A stretch of DNA of 64,000 nucleotides from Silvania hatchlandensis (GTDB lineage Bacteria > Pseudomonadota > Gammaproteobacteria > Enterobacterales > Enterobacteriaceae): NCBI RefSeq assembly GCF_025564065.1, contig NZ_JAMGZK010000034.1, positions 42,358-106,357 of the forward strand, given 5' to 3'. The position numbers and the translations under genes were made by a program. How positions within the stretch are numbered: the stretch's first letter is position 1; each line of letters starts with the position of its first letter. The notes below the pieces were generated by a model. The model was not told the DNA's origin and did not search any database. It saw nothing but the letters and a program-made list of their open reading frames with translations. Below, piece by piece: positions 1 through 7,579 of the stretch.

Positions 1-1
1 A

Positions 2-304
2 ACACTGAATCATGGCTTTTTTGAATGGGAGTCTGGCGTAGAAAAAGTTAAATACGAGCCGTTTTTCTCCACCAATAATTTACAGGGATTAATACATTAT
101 GCGCTGAGCGGTATGGGCGTTGCACAGCTGATGGATTTCTCAGCCAGGCCCTGGCTGGAAAGCGGTGAGCTGGTACAGCTGTTGCCCGGCGTCGCCAGAC
201 AATCCATGCCGTTGAACCTTGTCTATGCCCGTCGAAAGCATCCCTCAGCGCTCGTGCGGGCTTATCTGGATTTTTGCGCTGAATGGGTGGAAAAGCTCAA
301 ATAG
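2..304 (+). CDS. LysR-family transcriptional regulator, C-terminal fragment
   Basis: An open frame runs from the left edge to a TAG at 302-304, giving about 100 codons. There is no start in the window, so the gene is cut by the window edge. The visible part looks like the end of a LysR substrate-binding domain: a serine/asparagine-rich stretch, then 'GLIHYALSGMGVAQLMDF', an acidic 'LESGELVQLLPG' turn and a 'YARRKHPSALVRAYLDF' terminal helix, which is the usual closing pattern of these regulators. The DNA-binding domain and target genes lie outside the window. The family call is fairly safe; the target is unknown. Confidence 0.75.
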   Translation, partial: TLNHGFFEWESGVEKVKYEPFFSTNNLQGLIHYALSGMGVAQLMDFSARPWLESGELVQLLPGVARQSMPLNLVYARRKHPSALVRAYLDFCAEWVEKLK

Positions 305-427
305 TCCCGCAACAACAAGGGGCGTTTATCGCTCATAGCCTACATTTTCCAACTTAGTGGGCTGTTTAGTGCCAAGAGCAGACGTTGGTCACATCATTGC
401 CCATCAATCAATTGACAGTTATTAACT

Positions 428-874
428 TTATATATCTGTAAGATATAGACGGTGGGTAACTTTATCGACATCTACTAGCGGAATAAAGCCAGCACGTTCA
501 TAGAAGATGAATGCTGATTGAGGCGCGTTAGTGTTGATAAAATCAAACCAGCGGCCAGAACCCTCCAGTATTGCCCTGAGCAAAGCAATGGCAACTTGCC
601 TTCTTCTCCATTCAATTCCTACATAGAGATGACGGAGTCGTCCAGTCCGAACTGAAGGCGTGTAGGGGTCTTGGTTTAATCCACACACGCCAATGAGTAG
701 CCCGTCGGCATAAAAACCTAACAGGTTCTCACCTGCCTTATCAAAGCGGTTTTGCCCGTTCAGCCAGTTTTCTTCCAGTCTGTGTAGCATGTTAAATCCA
801 GCAGCCATGCTCTCTGCTTTTAACGCAAAAAAGCCTTTGTTATCCGGGGTAATGCTCTCGATAAGAATATTCAT
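428..874 (-). CDS. GNAT-family N-acetyltransferase (148 aa)
   Basis: This is a single-domain GNAT protein of typical length that should transfer an acetyl group from acetyl-CoA to an unknown amine. The core is visible: 'RLRHLYVGIEWRRRQVAIALLRAILEG' is strand 4/helix 3 (motif A), and 'FINTNAPQSAFIFYERAGFIPL' is the C-terminal motif with the usual 'FYERAGF'. The pyrophosphate loop reads RRRQVA instead of the common R-x-x-G-x-G/A, so two glycines are missing, which may weaken acyl-CoA binding. The substrate cannot be predicted. It lies in a small accessory stretch with a second GNAT and a GrpB-family gene. Confidence 0.75.
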   Translation of the reverse strand: MNILIESITPDNKGFFALKAESMAAGFNMLHRLEENWLNGQNRFDKAGENLLGFYADGLLIGVCGLNQDPYTPSVRTGRLRHLYVGIEWRRRQVAIALLRAILEGSGRWFDFINTNAPQSAFIFYERAGFIPLVDVDKVTHRLYLTDI

Positions 875-959
875 GAGTAGTCCCTTTGCATTTAAAGTAT
901 TAAGTATCCCGAATAGCTGACTGTGCGCCAGGAGCGGCAGTTAGATCCGATAAATGCAA

Positions 960-1412
960 TCAGTACAATGACTTTGAGAAACAGACGGCTTCTTCTCTGC
1001 CTATGTATGGGCCATAATTATCAATACGAACATATCCATTTTTCTCGTAAAAATTGACAGCCTGGAGGTTGATATGTCGGGTTTCCAGCTTAAGTTCTCG
1101 ATATCCCATTTGCTTTGCAGAGGTTTCCAGAAAAGTAAGTAATGCACTACCCACGCCTGGCTCGCTTCGGTCCGAAAACATTCTTTTAAGCTCAGCTATG
1201 TTTTGTGTTAATGGGCGGATTGCACCGCATCCTATCGCGTCGCCATGTGCATTTTTTGCCAATACCCATAATGCTTTGTCATTGTTCATAGTTTCAACGG
1301 TGAAGTTGGTTTTGCCATTCTCGCCAGTAATAGCGGCAAGTTCAGCTGACAGCATTTCGATTAAGCGATGGGATTCTGAAGAAAATGGATCTGATTTCTC
1401 TACTGTTATCAT
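960..1412 (-). CDS. GNAT-family N-acetyltransferase (150 aa)
   Basis: The protein has GNAT motif A as 'ELKRMFSDRSEPGVGSALLTFLETSAKQMGY' and the C-terminal motif 'NLQAVNFYEKNGYVRIDNYGPY'. This arrangement, with a preceding 'GAIRPL' strand, is typical of small soluble acetyltransferases of the PanZ/YjaB type, but the substrate is unknown. I chose the internal ATG at 1412 because an AGGA sequence lies about eight bases upstream. The frame stays open to an ATG at 1472, but the extra 20 residues are hydrophobic and look unlike a GNAT N-terminus. The gene is monocistronic as far as can be seen, separated by 85 bp from the other acetyltransferase. Confidence 0.75.
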   Translation of the reverse strand: MITVEKSDPFSSESHRLIEMLSAELAAITGENGKTNFTVETMNNDKALWVLAKNAHGDAIGCGAIRPLTQNIAELKRMFSDRSEPGVGSALLTFLETSAKQMGYRELKLETRHINLQAVNFYEKNGYVRIDNYGPYIGREEAVCFSKSLY

Positions 1413-1561
1413 GGTTATATCCTGTAAAGGGAGTTTAACCAGAATAAAGTATGCTGCCTGAAAAAACACCATATTGGAACAGATAATGGGACAACCCTGA
1501 TCCTTGGCTTTATCGGGGATGCAATGCCCGCTCCTCGCTCACAGCTGACCTTCTGAACGAC

Positions 1562-1588
1562 ACGTCCGCTCCGTGCCTGAGCGGACGT
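1562..1588. repeat. Perfect 10-bp inverted repeat, possible terminator or repeat remnant
   Basis: ACGTCCGCTC and GAGCGGACGT form a perfect ten-base stem around a seven-base loop. It lies between the divergent acetyltransferase and grpB-like genes. Similar strings (ACGTCCGCT followed or preceded by CGCTCACAGC) recur at about 1535-1551 and 2252-2287, so this looks like one unit of a dispersed degenerate intergenic repeat rather than a gene-specific operator. No T-run follows, so a terminator role is weak. Confidence 0.4.
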
Positions 1589-1651
1589 TGTTGCCTCAAT
1601 GTACTTTAGCTACTCTTATGCTAATAATTTGACGGAAAAGAAGGGGCATTC

Positions 1652-2164
1652 ATGCGGGAAATCGTTGTGGCGCCATACGATGAAAAATGGCCTGCTATGT
1701 TTAACGCTGAAAATTTTCTGCTACAAGCATTGCTTGGTGACGTGGTTAGGAAGATTCATCATATTGGCAGTACGTCAGTGCCTGGCCTTTCAGCAAAGCC
1801 AGTGATTGATATACTTCTGGAAGTTGCCGATATCAACCAACTGGATAAATGCAACTCTGCAATGGTCGACGCCGGATATGTTTCTCGCGGTGAAAACGGC
1901 ATTGCAGGACGCCGGTACTTCATTAAGGGAGGGGATCAGCGTAGCCATCAAGTGCATGCGTTTTCAGTAGGGGACATTCAGATACAAAAACATCTTTCTT
2001 TCCGCGATTATCTGAGGAAAAACAGTGATATTGCAAGTGACTACGCTGAGATAAAGCGTACAGCAGCATTGCTATGTAAGAATGATGCACATCGTTATAG
2101 CGCATTAAAAACGAACTTTATAGAGCATCATCTGCAACGTGCTCTGATTGATCTGGAACGATAG
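1652..2164 (+). CDS. GrpB family protein (nucleotidyltransferase-fold, UPF0157)
   Basis: The 170-residue protein matches the GrpB/UPF0157 family. It starts with 'IVVAPYDEKWPAMF', and the signature 'IHHIGSTSVPGLSAKPVIDILLEV' (residues about 36-59) contains the G-S-T-S-x-x-G-L...K-x-x-I-D-x nucleotidyltransferase-like motif. The rest ('HQVHAFSVGDIQIQKHLSFRDYLR...YAEIKR') is also family-typical. Function is not established for the family; some members are fused to or annotated near dephospho-CoA kinases. No neighbour suggests a specific partner. The ATG at 1652 is preceded by a purine-rich GAAAAGAAGGGG sequence. Confidence 0.85.
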   Translation: MREIVVAPYDEKWPAMFNAENFLLQALLGDVVRKIHHIGSTSVPGLSAKPVIDILLEVADINQLDKCNSAMVDAGYVSRGENGIAGRRYFIKGGDQRSHQVHAFSVGDIQIQKHLSFRDYLRKNSDIASDYAEIKRTAALLCKNDAHRYSALKTNFIEHHLQRALIDLER

Positions 2165-2316
2165 ATATTGAGTTTGCCACTGTGATGTTTTGTTTAACAT
2201 AATGCAACTGCCCTATTTTAGGGAGTAACTTGCCCGCCAACTCTGCCTATATGCGCTATGAAACGTCCGCTTTTCGCTCACAGCAGACACTCACGTTTAA
2301 CAGCTTTCTGCCAGGA

Positions 2317-2346
2317 TTAAGCCTTCATTAATGAAGGCTTAATTTT
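2317..2346. terminator. Palindromic terminator between converging genes
   Basis: A perfect 26-bp palindrome at 2317-2342 (arm TTAAGCCTTCATT) is followed on the plus strand by TTTT. It sits between the end of the GrpB-family gene on the plus strand and the end of the hydrolase gene on the minus strand, the expected place for a shared terminator. The stem is AT-rich at its base and lacks a GC core, so efficiency may be modest. Confidence 0.6.
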
Positions 2347-2354
2347 ATCTCCTC

Positions 2355-3419
2355 CTACTGCAGGTTTTTCTCTTTCAGGAATGTGCTCACCACATCCGCA
2401 ACCTGCACATTATTCAGATCGGAAAACGGGAAGTGGGTATTGCCTTTGATCCCGACTTCCGGCAGATGGGTTACGGTCACATCCCCGCCATGTTTGTTCA
2501 CCACATCGCGCCACTCCCGGGCCATCGCCAGCCGCACGCGCCAGCTGTCCTGAGCGGGCATGGCGACCGGTTTATCCGGGATGTTATCGCCATAAATGAT
2601 CAACACCGGGATTTTGGTCAGCGCCATAAACTGTTCCATCGGAACAGGTTCACCTTTCAATGTGTCGAACGCGCTGGGCATCGGGGCGGGCAGTTCTGTC
2701 TCGGGGAAGACAAAGCTGCTGCCCGGCTCGAAGGCGACAATGGCTTTGACCTTGTCGTTTTTTATCGCCGTGTACCAGCCCGGTCCGCCGCCCTGAGAGT
2801 GGGTGAAGAGAATAGCCGGGCCGGATTTATCCACCACTGCCGACATGGCGTCAGAAATCACATTGAGATCAAAGGGTCCGGTGTTGGGCGTCATCTGGCG
2901 GAAATATTGGTTCAGGGCTTCTTTATCGTGCGAGAACTGAACGTCTTTAAAATAGTCGGGCCAGACGCCCACGCGGAACTGGTTAAACCACAGCTGTTCA
3001 TCCGCTTTTGGCGTCACGGTGGATTCCACCGTACTGCGGCCCGCATTGCCGCGCCGGGGTTGATCGACAAGCCAGGTGGAGAACCCGCGCCGCAGGAAAA
3101 TGTTCTGGAACCCTTCACGACCGTCCGGGGTACTTTGCCAGGTGCGGGACGACTGGCCCGCACCGTGCAGCATGACGATCGGGTATTTGTGCGGATTTAC
3201 CGGGATTTGATAGACCACGGAGGCATGATCGCCGTGATACGTTTGACCGGCAGGTTCCAGCGGCTTTTTCGCGTCAAATTTCCCCGGTGCGGTCATGATA
3301 GTGCCACCAGCAGAAAAGCTCCCCTGTTCCTGAATAACCAATGGCTCAGCATAGACCGAATGCGCCACAAGGCCACCCGCCATCATGCAACTGACCAGCG
3401 TTTTTAAAAGTGTCTTCAA
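2355..3419 (-). CDS. Exported alpha/beta hydrolase (esterase-like), last gene of the TCS cassette
   Basis: The 354-residue protein begins with a Sec signal peptide (MKTLLKT, hydrophobic core, probable cleavage after residue 24, VYA|EP). The alpha/beta-hydrolase fold shows as 'YPIVMLHGAGQSSRTW' (oxyanion HG at 85-86) and the nucleophile elbow 'LFTHSQGGG' with Ser208. A C-terminal 'GNTHFPFSDLNN' could supply the catalytic His. Substrate unknown; lactones or esters are plausible. It is the fourth and last gene after cupin, CMD-like and flavodoxin-like genes on the same strand, 23 bp behind the flavodoxin stop, and all four carry export signals. The palindrome at 2317-2346 probably ends the transcript. 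Confidence 0.85.
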   Translation of the reverse strand: MKTLLKTLVSCMMAGGLVAHSVYAEPLVIQEQGSFSAGGTIMTAPGKFDAKKPLEPAGQTYHGDHASVVYQIPVNPHKYPIVMLHGAGQSSRTWQSTPDGREGFQNIFLRRGFSTWLVDQPRRGNAGRSTVESTVTPKADEQLWFNQFRVGVWPDYFKDVQFSHDKEALNQYFRQMTPNTGPFDLNVISDAMSAVVDKSGPAILFTHSQGGGPGWYTAIKNDKVKAIVAFEPGSSFVFPETELPAPMPSAFDTLKGEPVPMEQFMALTKIPVLIIYGDNIPDKPVAMPAQDSWRVRLAMAREWRDVVNKHGGDVTVTHLPEVGIKGNTHFPFSDLNNVQVADVVSTFLKEKNLQ

Positions 3420-3442
3420 GATGATTTCCTCTTATTAATAAA

Positions 3443-4027
3443 TCAGCCGCGTATCGTCTCTAGCCAACGGGTGACTGTTTCTGTGGTTCTCCGCTCCTGA
3501 TCGCATTCAATGGCCAGTGGTTTTTCGCGGCGCGCTGCAGGAGCCAGACTTGCAAGGATATTGTCGCTGTCGCCTTTACCGTAGCCGCCATGAGTAATGA
3601 AAGGGATGAGTAATTTGCCCGCAAGGTTGTGGCTGCTAAGAAAAGTTTGCACGACAGGTGGCACGCTGGTCCCCCAGATGGGAAAGCCTAAATACACCGT
3701 CTCATAGCGTGAGATATCGGCGACGCTATTTTTTAGTGCTGGTTTTATTCCCCGCTCACGCTCATTTTTCGCCTGTTCAACGGTCTGAAAATAGTCCTCC
3801 GGATAAGGTGCGGCCGGTTCGATTTCAAACAGATCGGTTTTCAGGCTGCGATGAATGACGCCTGCAATCACCCGCGTATTCCCGCTGCGTGAAAAGTACG
3901 CAACCAGAATACGGCTATTGCCCTGAACGTTTGTGGTTCCGGTCGCCGCTGACGCCAGCGAGACATTCGTCAGCGTCAGCCCAGCCAGGGCGGTAATCAA
4001 CATTCTGCGGGTGGGATCATGTGCCAT
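3443..4027 (-). CDS. Exported flavodoxin-like protein (194 aa)
   Basis: The mature part is a short-chain flavodoxin: 'ILVAYFSRSGNTRVIAG' is the FMN phosphate-binding loop (S-x-S/T-G-N-T type), 'VYLGFPIWGTSVPPVVQTFL' and 'IPFITHGGYGKGDS' are the two isoalloxazine loops. Unusually, the N-terminus 'DPTRRMLITALAGLTLTNVSLASAA' looks like a signal peptide with twin arginines. That is consistent with Tat export of a folded flavoprotein, although the motif departs from S-R-R-x-F-L-K. It lies 9 bp after the CMD-like gene and 23 bp before the hydrolase. A role as a periplasmic quinone or flavin reductase is inference. Confidence 0.85.
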   Translation of the reverse strand: MAHDPTRRMLITALAGLTLTNVSLASAATGTTNVQGNSRILVAYFSRSGNTRVIAGVIHRSLKTDLFEIEPAAPYPEDYFQTVEQAKNERERGIKPALKNSVADISRYETVYLGFPIWGTSVPPVVQTFLSSHNLAGKLLIPFITHGGYGKGDSDNILASLAPAARREKPLAIECDQERRTTETVTRWLETIRG

Positions 4028-4036
4028 ACCGAGCTC

Positions 4037-4795
4037 CTAATTGTTTGCCAGCGCCTGCTGCAGCGCACTGTCCGCCCGCGTGGCGGCATCATTTTCGCCG
4101 TGTTCACGCAGGACCTGTACCAGCTGGCGTAGCTGCGCTGCCGTCAGCCCGACCCGCAGGCTGGCCCGCATATGCGACAGCAGCTGGGATTCCACGCCCG
4201 GCGTGGCGGCTAAGGCGCCAACCGTTGCTAGCTCGCGGCTTTGCCAGTCGAGGTTATCGCGGGCAAAAATGTCACCGAACAGATGCGTTTGCAGGAACTG
4301 ATTAATCACTGGTGCAAAATCAAAGAGCGGCCCCTGCACCGGCGCGCCTGAGATTGTGGTCTGGTTTGCGGTGCCGACGCGACGCAGTTCATCCCCGACG
4401 GGGATCGGGCGGGTGGGTTCTTTGCCCTCAACGTCCTGAATGCCGCGTTGCTTGCGCGCCTCAACCACCTTCATCAGCTCATTCAGCGCATTCAGGCTGC
4501 GCGGGAAGCCGGTATAGGCATACAGCTGGACGAGAATCTCTTTCGCCTCGTTGAGGGTGAGCCCGGCGTCCAGACCTTGATTCAACGCGACATTCAGTTT
4601 AGCTATCTGGCTGCTGGCCATTGCGGCTGCAATCAGCGGGATCGCCTGCTGGCGTGCCGATAGCACGTCTGAAACGGTGTGTGTCGTCATCTCTGTGGCT
4701 CCTTTGGTGGCGGGTGCAGCCTGAGCCGTGAATGCAAAGCCGAAGGTCAGCAGTGCCGCGGCCGTGAGTGCCTTAATGGGCGTGGTATTGTTCAT
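4037..4795 (-). CDS. Exported carboxymuconolactone decarboxylase (CMD)-like protein
   Basis: The 252-residue protein has a Sec signal peptide ([26 protein letters not shown]) and two CMD/AhpD-type helical repeats. Repeat one is 'KLNVALNQGLDAGLTLNEAKEILVQLYAYTGFPRSLNAL' and repeat two is 'QSRELATVGALAATPGVESQLLSHMRASLRVGLTAAQLRQLVQVL'. It contains no cysteine at all, so AhpD-like CxxC peroxidase chemistry is excluded; a lactone or isomerase-type reaction as in CMD is possible. Its start overlaps the end of the cupin gene by 23 bp, suggesting translational coupling. Cupin-CMD pairs occur in many bacteria, sometimes as one fused protein; exported versions are unusual. Confidence 0.85.
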   Translation of the reverse strand: MNNTTPIKALTAAALLTFGFAFTAQAAPATKGATEMTTHTVSDVLSARQQAIPLIAAAMASSQIAKLNVALNQGLDAGLTLNEAKEILVQLYAYTGFPRSLNALNELMKVVEARKQRGIQDVEGKEPTRPIPVGDELRRVGTANQTTISGAPVQGPLFDFAPVINQFLQTHLFGDIFARDNLDWQSRELATVGALAATPGVESQLLSHMRASLRVGLTAAQLRQLVQVLREHGENDAATRADSALQQALANN

Positions 4796-5252
4796 CTGTC
4801 ACCTCCTCCATCCAGACCACGTTTTTGCCATCCACATTTCCGGTAATGGCCAGATGCGTCATCGCGCTGCCCGGTGCCGCGCCGTGCCAGTGTTTAACCC
4901 CGGCAGGACATAAGACAACGTCACCCGGACGAATCGTCTGTACCGGCTGGCCCTCCTGCTGCGTCAGCCCCACGCCAGCCGTCACAATTAACCGCTGACC
5001 TGCCGGGTGGGTATGCCAGGCGGAACGCGCCCCCGGCTCAAAGGTGACGTATGCCCCTGAAACGTTGATGTCGTTATCCGCCTTGAACAGCGGATCAACC
5101 CGCACGCGCCCGGTAAAATTCTCCGCAGGTCCATTCAGCGCATTCTGGCTGCCGGCGGGGGCAATGTGGACGGCAGCACTTTGCTCTGCAGCCCAGCAGG
5201 AAAACGTAAAGAGGGGCAGTAACAGCCCGAGGTAACTTAAATGTCGAGTCAT
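4773..5252 (-). CDS. Exported cupin-domain protein
   Basis: I chose the ATG at 5252 because AAGGA lies eight bases upstream and the product then starts with a good signal peptide ([24 protein letters not shown]). An ATG at 5291 is in frame but has no ribosome site. The single cupin barrel shows motif 1 '[23 protein letters not shown]' with the two metal-ligand histidines, and motif 2 '[19 protein letters not shown]'. Such small cupins bind a metal and can act as isomerases, decarboxylases or sensors. It follows the sensor kinase by 63 bp and overlaps the CMD-like gene, making it the first enzyme gene of the cassette. Confidence 0.85.
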   Translation of the reverse strand: MTRHLSYLGLLLPLFTFSCWAAEQSAAVHIAPAGSQNALNGPAENFTGRVRVDPLFKADNDINVSGAYVTFEPGARSAWHTHPAGQRLIVTAGVGLTQQEGQPVQTIRPGDVVLCPAGVKHWHGAAPGSAMTHLAITGNVDGKNVVWMEEVTDEQYHAH

Positions 5253-5315
5253 GCAAAGCGTCCTTATCGTTAAAAGGGGATGGCCTGTCATGATTCTAAA
5301 GACGGGGGGATGTCG

Positions 5316-6725
5316 TCAGGCTGACGACCCCCTGACAATTGTGTCAGTTTGCTCAGTTAACGCGAACGTCAGGCCGAAGGTGTTGATACCGGCTTCGCTA
5401 CGCGCAAAGACGTCGCCCCGATGCATAATGGCGACGGCGCGAACGATCGATAACCCCAGCCCGTGATGGGTATCGCTTTTGGCGCGTGAAGAATCCACCC
5501 GATAAAACCGTTCAAATAGCCGATGTAAATGCCCCGGCGCAATGGGATCGCCTGGGTTCGACACCTCAACGCAGGCCTGATTGTTGTTCTCGCTTAAGCG
5601 CACGGTGATCGTGCTGTGGGATGACGAATGTCGGGCGCTGTTTTCCAGTAAGTTGGCGAGAGAGCGGTGGAACAACCGGCGATCGATCCGGGCCGTCACG
5701 TCGCCTTCAACGTTCAGCGAGAGCTGTTTTTCCGCAAAGGACGGCTCAACGTATTCCGCCGTTTTAAGGGTCTCTTCGCGCAGGGAGACCTGCGTCAGCT
5801 GGGAGGCATGCTCCCCCGCGTGAGCATGGGACAGAAAAAGCATGTCGTTAACAATCGAGGTCATGCGTTCAAGCTCTTCGAGGTTGGAACCGAGCAGCTC
5901 CTCCAGCTCGTCGTACGAACGTCGGCGCGACAGGCCCAGCTGCGTCTGTCCAATCAGGTTGGTCAGCGGAGTGCGCAGCTCATGGGCCACGTCGGCGTTA
6001 AAACTTTCGAGCTGCCGCCAGGCGACCTGCTGGCGCTCCAGCACGCCGTTAAATGACGAGGCGAGCTGCTGTAATTCTTCCGGTAAGGCGGTGGTGTCCA
6101 GCCGCTGGCCATGATCGCCCGGGGCAAGATGCTGCGCCTGTTTGCTGAGCGCCCCCACCGGGCGCAGGCCGATCCGTGAAACCATATACCCCAGCAGTGC
6201 GACGATAAACACCCCCAGCGCGGCAATTATCAGCAGGGTGCGGGTGAACGCCTCCAGCGTGCCCATGTACGGCGTGGAGTCGATGGCGACCACGTAGCGC
6301 AGCGCAGGCCTTTCGCCATTCGCCGGGATAGTTTTCACTAAGATGAAAAGCGAGCATGCGCCTTCCGATGCCCCGGGCACTTTGTTAAAACCTTCCTGCA
6401 ACGCCGACCACTCAACGCCCACCGGTGGCGTTCCGCCCACGCTGAACTGGGGGTTATCGCTCACTATCCAGTAGCGAACCCGCTCGCCTTCAGAGTTGGT
6501 TAACACGGTGAATTTATTGGCCAGCACCGACCAGCCCTCCGCCGAGGTGCGCGCGGTGATCCACGGGCTCATCAAGGATTCCCGGAACAATAGCTCGTTG
6601 TGCATCTGCTTTTGCAGCGAGTCGTGCAGGGAGCTGCGCAGCAGAATGCCAATGACGGAGACGATCAGCAGCGCGGATAACGCAAACATCAGGGCCAGAT
6701 GAACCGAAATCGCGCGCTTAACCAT
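5316..6725 (-). CDS. Sensor histidine kinase, CusS/heavy-metal-sensor type
   Basis: The 469-residue inner-membrane kinase has TM1 at about 10-29, a periplasmic loop of about 130 residues, TM2 at about 163-182, a HAMP linker ('RIGLRPVGALSKQAQHLAPGDHGQRL'), the phosphoacceptor 'FNADVAHELRTPLTNL' (His248), and N, G1 and G2 boxes ('LANLLENSARHSSS', 'VSNPGDPIAPGHL', 'GLGLSIVRAVAIMHRG'). Length and layout match the CusS/CopS/HprS group. The periplasmic loop has one Cys (about 124) and no obvious His/Met metal cluster, so the signal may not be a metal. Its start overlaps the regulator gene by 8 bp and it precedes the cupin gene. A small palindrome (CGTCAG-G-CTGACG) covers its stop codon. Confidence 0.9.
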   Translation of the reverse strand: MVKRAISVHLALMFALSALLIVSVIGILLRSSLHDSLQKQMHNELLFRESLMSPWITARTSAEGWSVLANKFTVLTNSEGERVRYWIVSDNPQFSVGGTPPVGVEWSALQEGFNKVPGASEGACSLFILVKTIPANGERPALRYVVAIDSTPYMGTLEAFTRTLLIIAALGVFIVALLGYMVSRIGLRPVGALSKQAQHLAPGDHGQRLDTTALPEELQQLASSFNGVLERQQVAWRQLESFNADVAHELRTPLTNLIGQTQLGLSRRRSYDELEELLGSNLEELERMTSIVNDMLFLSHAHAGEHASQLTQVSLREETLKTAEYVEPSFAEKQLSLNVEGDVTARIDRRLFHRSLANLLENSARHSSSHSTITVRLSENNNQACVEVSNPGDPIAPGHLHRLFERFYRVDSSRAKSDTHHGLGLSIVRAVAIMHRGDVFARSEAGINTFGLTFALTEQTDTIVRGSSA

Positions 6726-7410
6726 GCTTGTCTCCAGGCCTGACTTCGAGGACGTACCCCATACCGCGCACGGTATGCAGTAATTTCACGTCGAACGGGG
6801 CATCCACTTTGGCCCGCAGGCGTTTAATGGCGACTTCCACCACGTTGGCATCGCTGTCAAAATTCATGTCCCACACCTGCTCGGCAATCATCATCTTGGA
6901 GAGGATTTCCCCCTGATGACGGGCCAGCAGGCTCAGCAGTGAAAACTCTTTGGCGGTCAGTTCCAGACGCGTGCCGCGACGAAACACCCGGCGAGCCAAC
7001 AGATCGAGATGCAGATCGTGGATTTGCAGCTGGGTGATATCCGCGCCATCCGTTGCGCGGCGGCGCACCAGCGCCTGAATGCGCGCCACCAGCTCAATCA
7101 GCGAGAAGGGTTTCGGCAGATAATCATCCGCGCCAAGCCGAAGCCCTTTGACGCGCTCGTCAACCGACCCCCGGGCAGAGAGCATCAGCACCGGGGTCTG
7201 TTTACTGGCCCGCACGCCTTCCAGCACCCGGTAGCCATCCATGCCCGGCAGCATCACGTCGAGAACGATCGCATCGTAGTCGAACTCCAGCGCGTAATGC
7301 AGACCTTCGGCCCCATCCGCTGAGACATCGACCGTAAACCCGGACTCGCCCAGCGCGCGGCTGAGATAGGTTGAGGTTTTTTCTTCATCTTCGACTAAAA
7401 GTAATCGCAT
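6718..7410 (-). CDS. OmpR-family response regulator, CusR/HprR type
   Basis: This is a 230-residue regulator of standard length. The receiver domain carries the acidic pocket (E7, D8), phosphoacceptor Asp51 ('IVLDVMLPGMDG') and Lys of 'YLPKPF'. The winged-helix output domain includes 'ELTAKEFSLLSLLARHQGEILSK' and ends with 'NVVEVAIKRLRAKVDAPFDVKLLHTVRGMGYVL'. It heads the minus-strand run kinase-cupin-CMD-flavodoxin-hydrolase and is divergent from the dienelactone hydrolase-like gene, so it most likely controls both from the 170-bp intergenic region, where paired AGCTGAC repeats fit its DNA-binding mode. Confidence 0.92.
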   Translation of the reverse strand: MRLLLVEDEEKTSTYLSRALGESGFTVDVSADGAEGLHYALEFDYDAIVLDVMLPGMDGYRVLEGVRASKQTPVLMLSARGSVDERVKGLRLGADDYLPKPFSLIELVARIQALVRRRATDGADITQLQIHDLHLDLLARRVFRRGTRLELTAKEFSLLSLLARHQGEILSKMMIAEQVWDMNFDSDANVVEVAIKRLRAKVDAPFDVKLLHTVRGMGYVLEVRPGDKHG

Positions 7411-7478
7411 GCCGTATGACCCATCCCGCTCTGTATGTGCTTTTACCTGGTAAGACTATCCTCTGCTCACCAACATCA

Positions 7479-7527
7479 AGCTGACCGTTAGCTGACAAAA
7501 ATGTTATCCAGCCGTCACCCTGGTGAC
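7479..7527. promoter_or_regulatory. Candidate operator: direct repeats plus palindrome between divergent genes
   Basis: Two AGCTGAC half-sites start at 7479 and 7490, an 11-bp period typical of tandem OmpR-family sites. About 18 bp further on is a perfect palindrome, GTCACC-CT-GGTGAC (7514-7527). These lie between the response-regulator gene (start 7410, minus) and the exported hydrolase gene (start 7580, plus). Assigning them to the adjacent regulator is inference. Confidence 0.45.
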
Positions 7528-7579
7528 AGTCCGCTCTCCCTAATCTGAGGCCACGAACCATCACTTATCGGGAGAACCC

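Noticed and set aside
2433..3407. 324-codon open frame on the plus strand
   Set aside because: It is antisense to the exported alpha/beta hydrolase, whose signal peptide and Ser elbow show which strand is coding.
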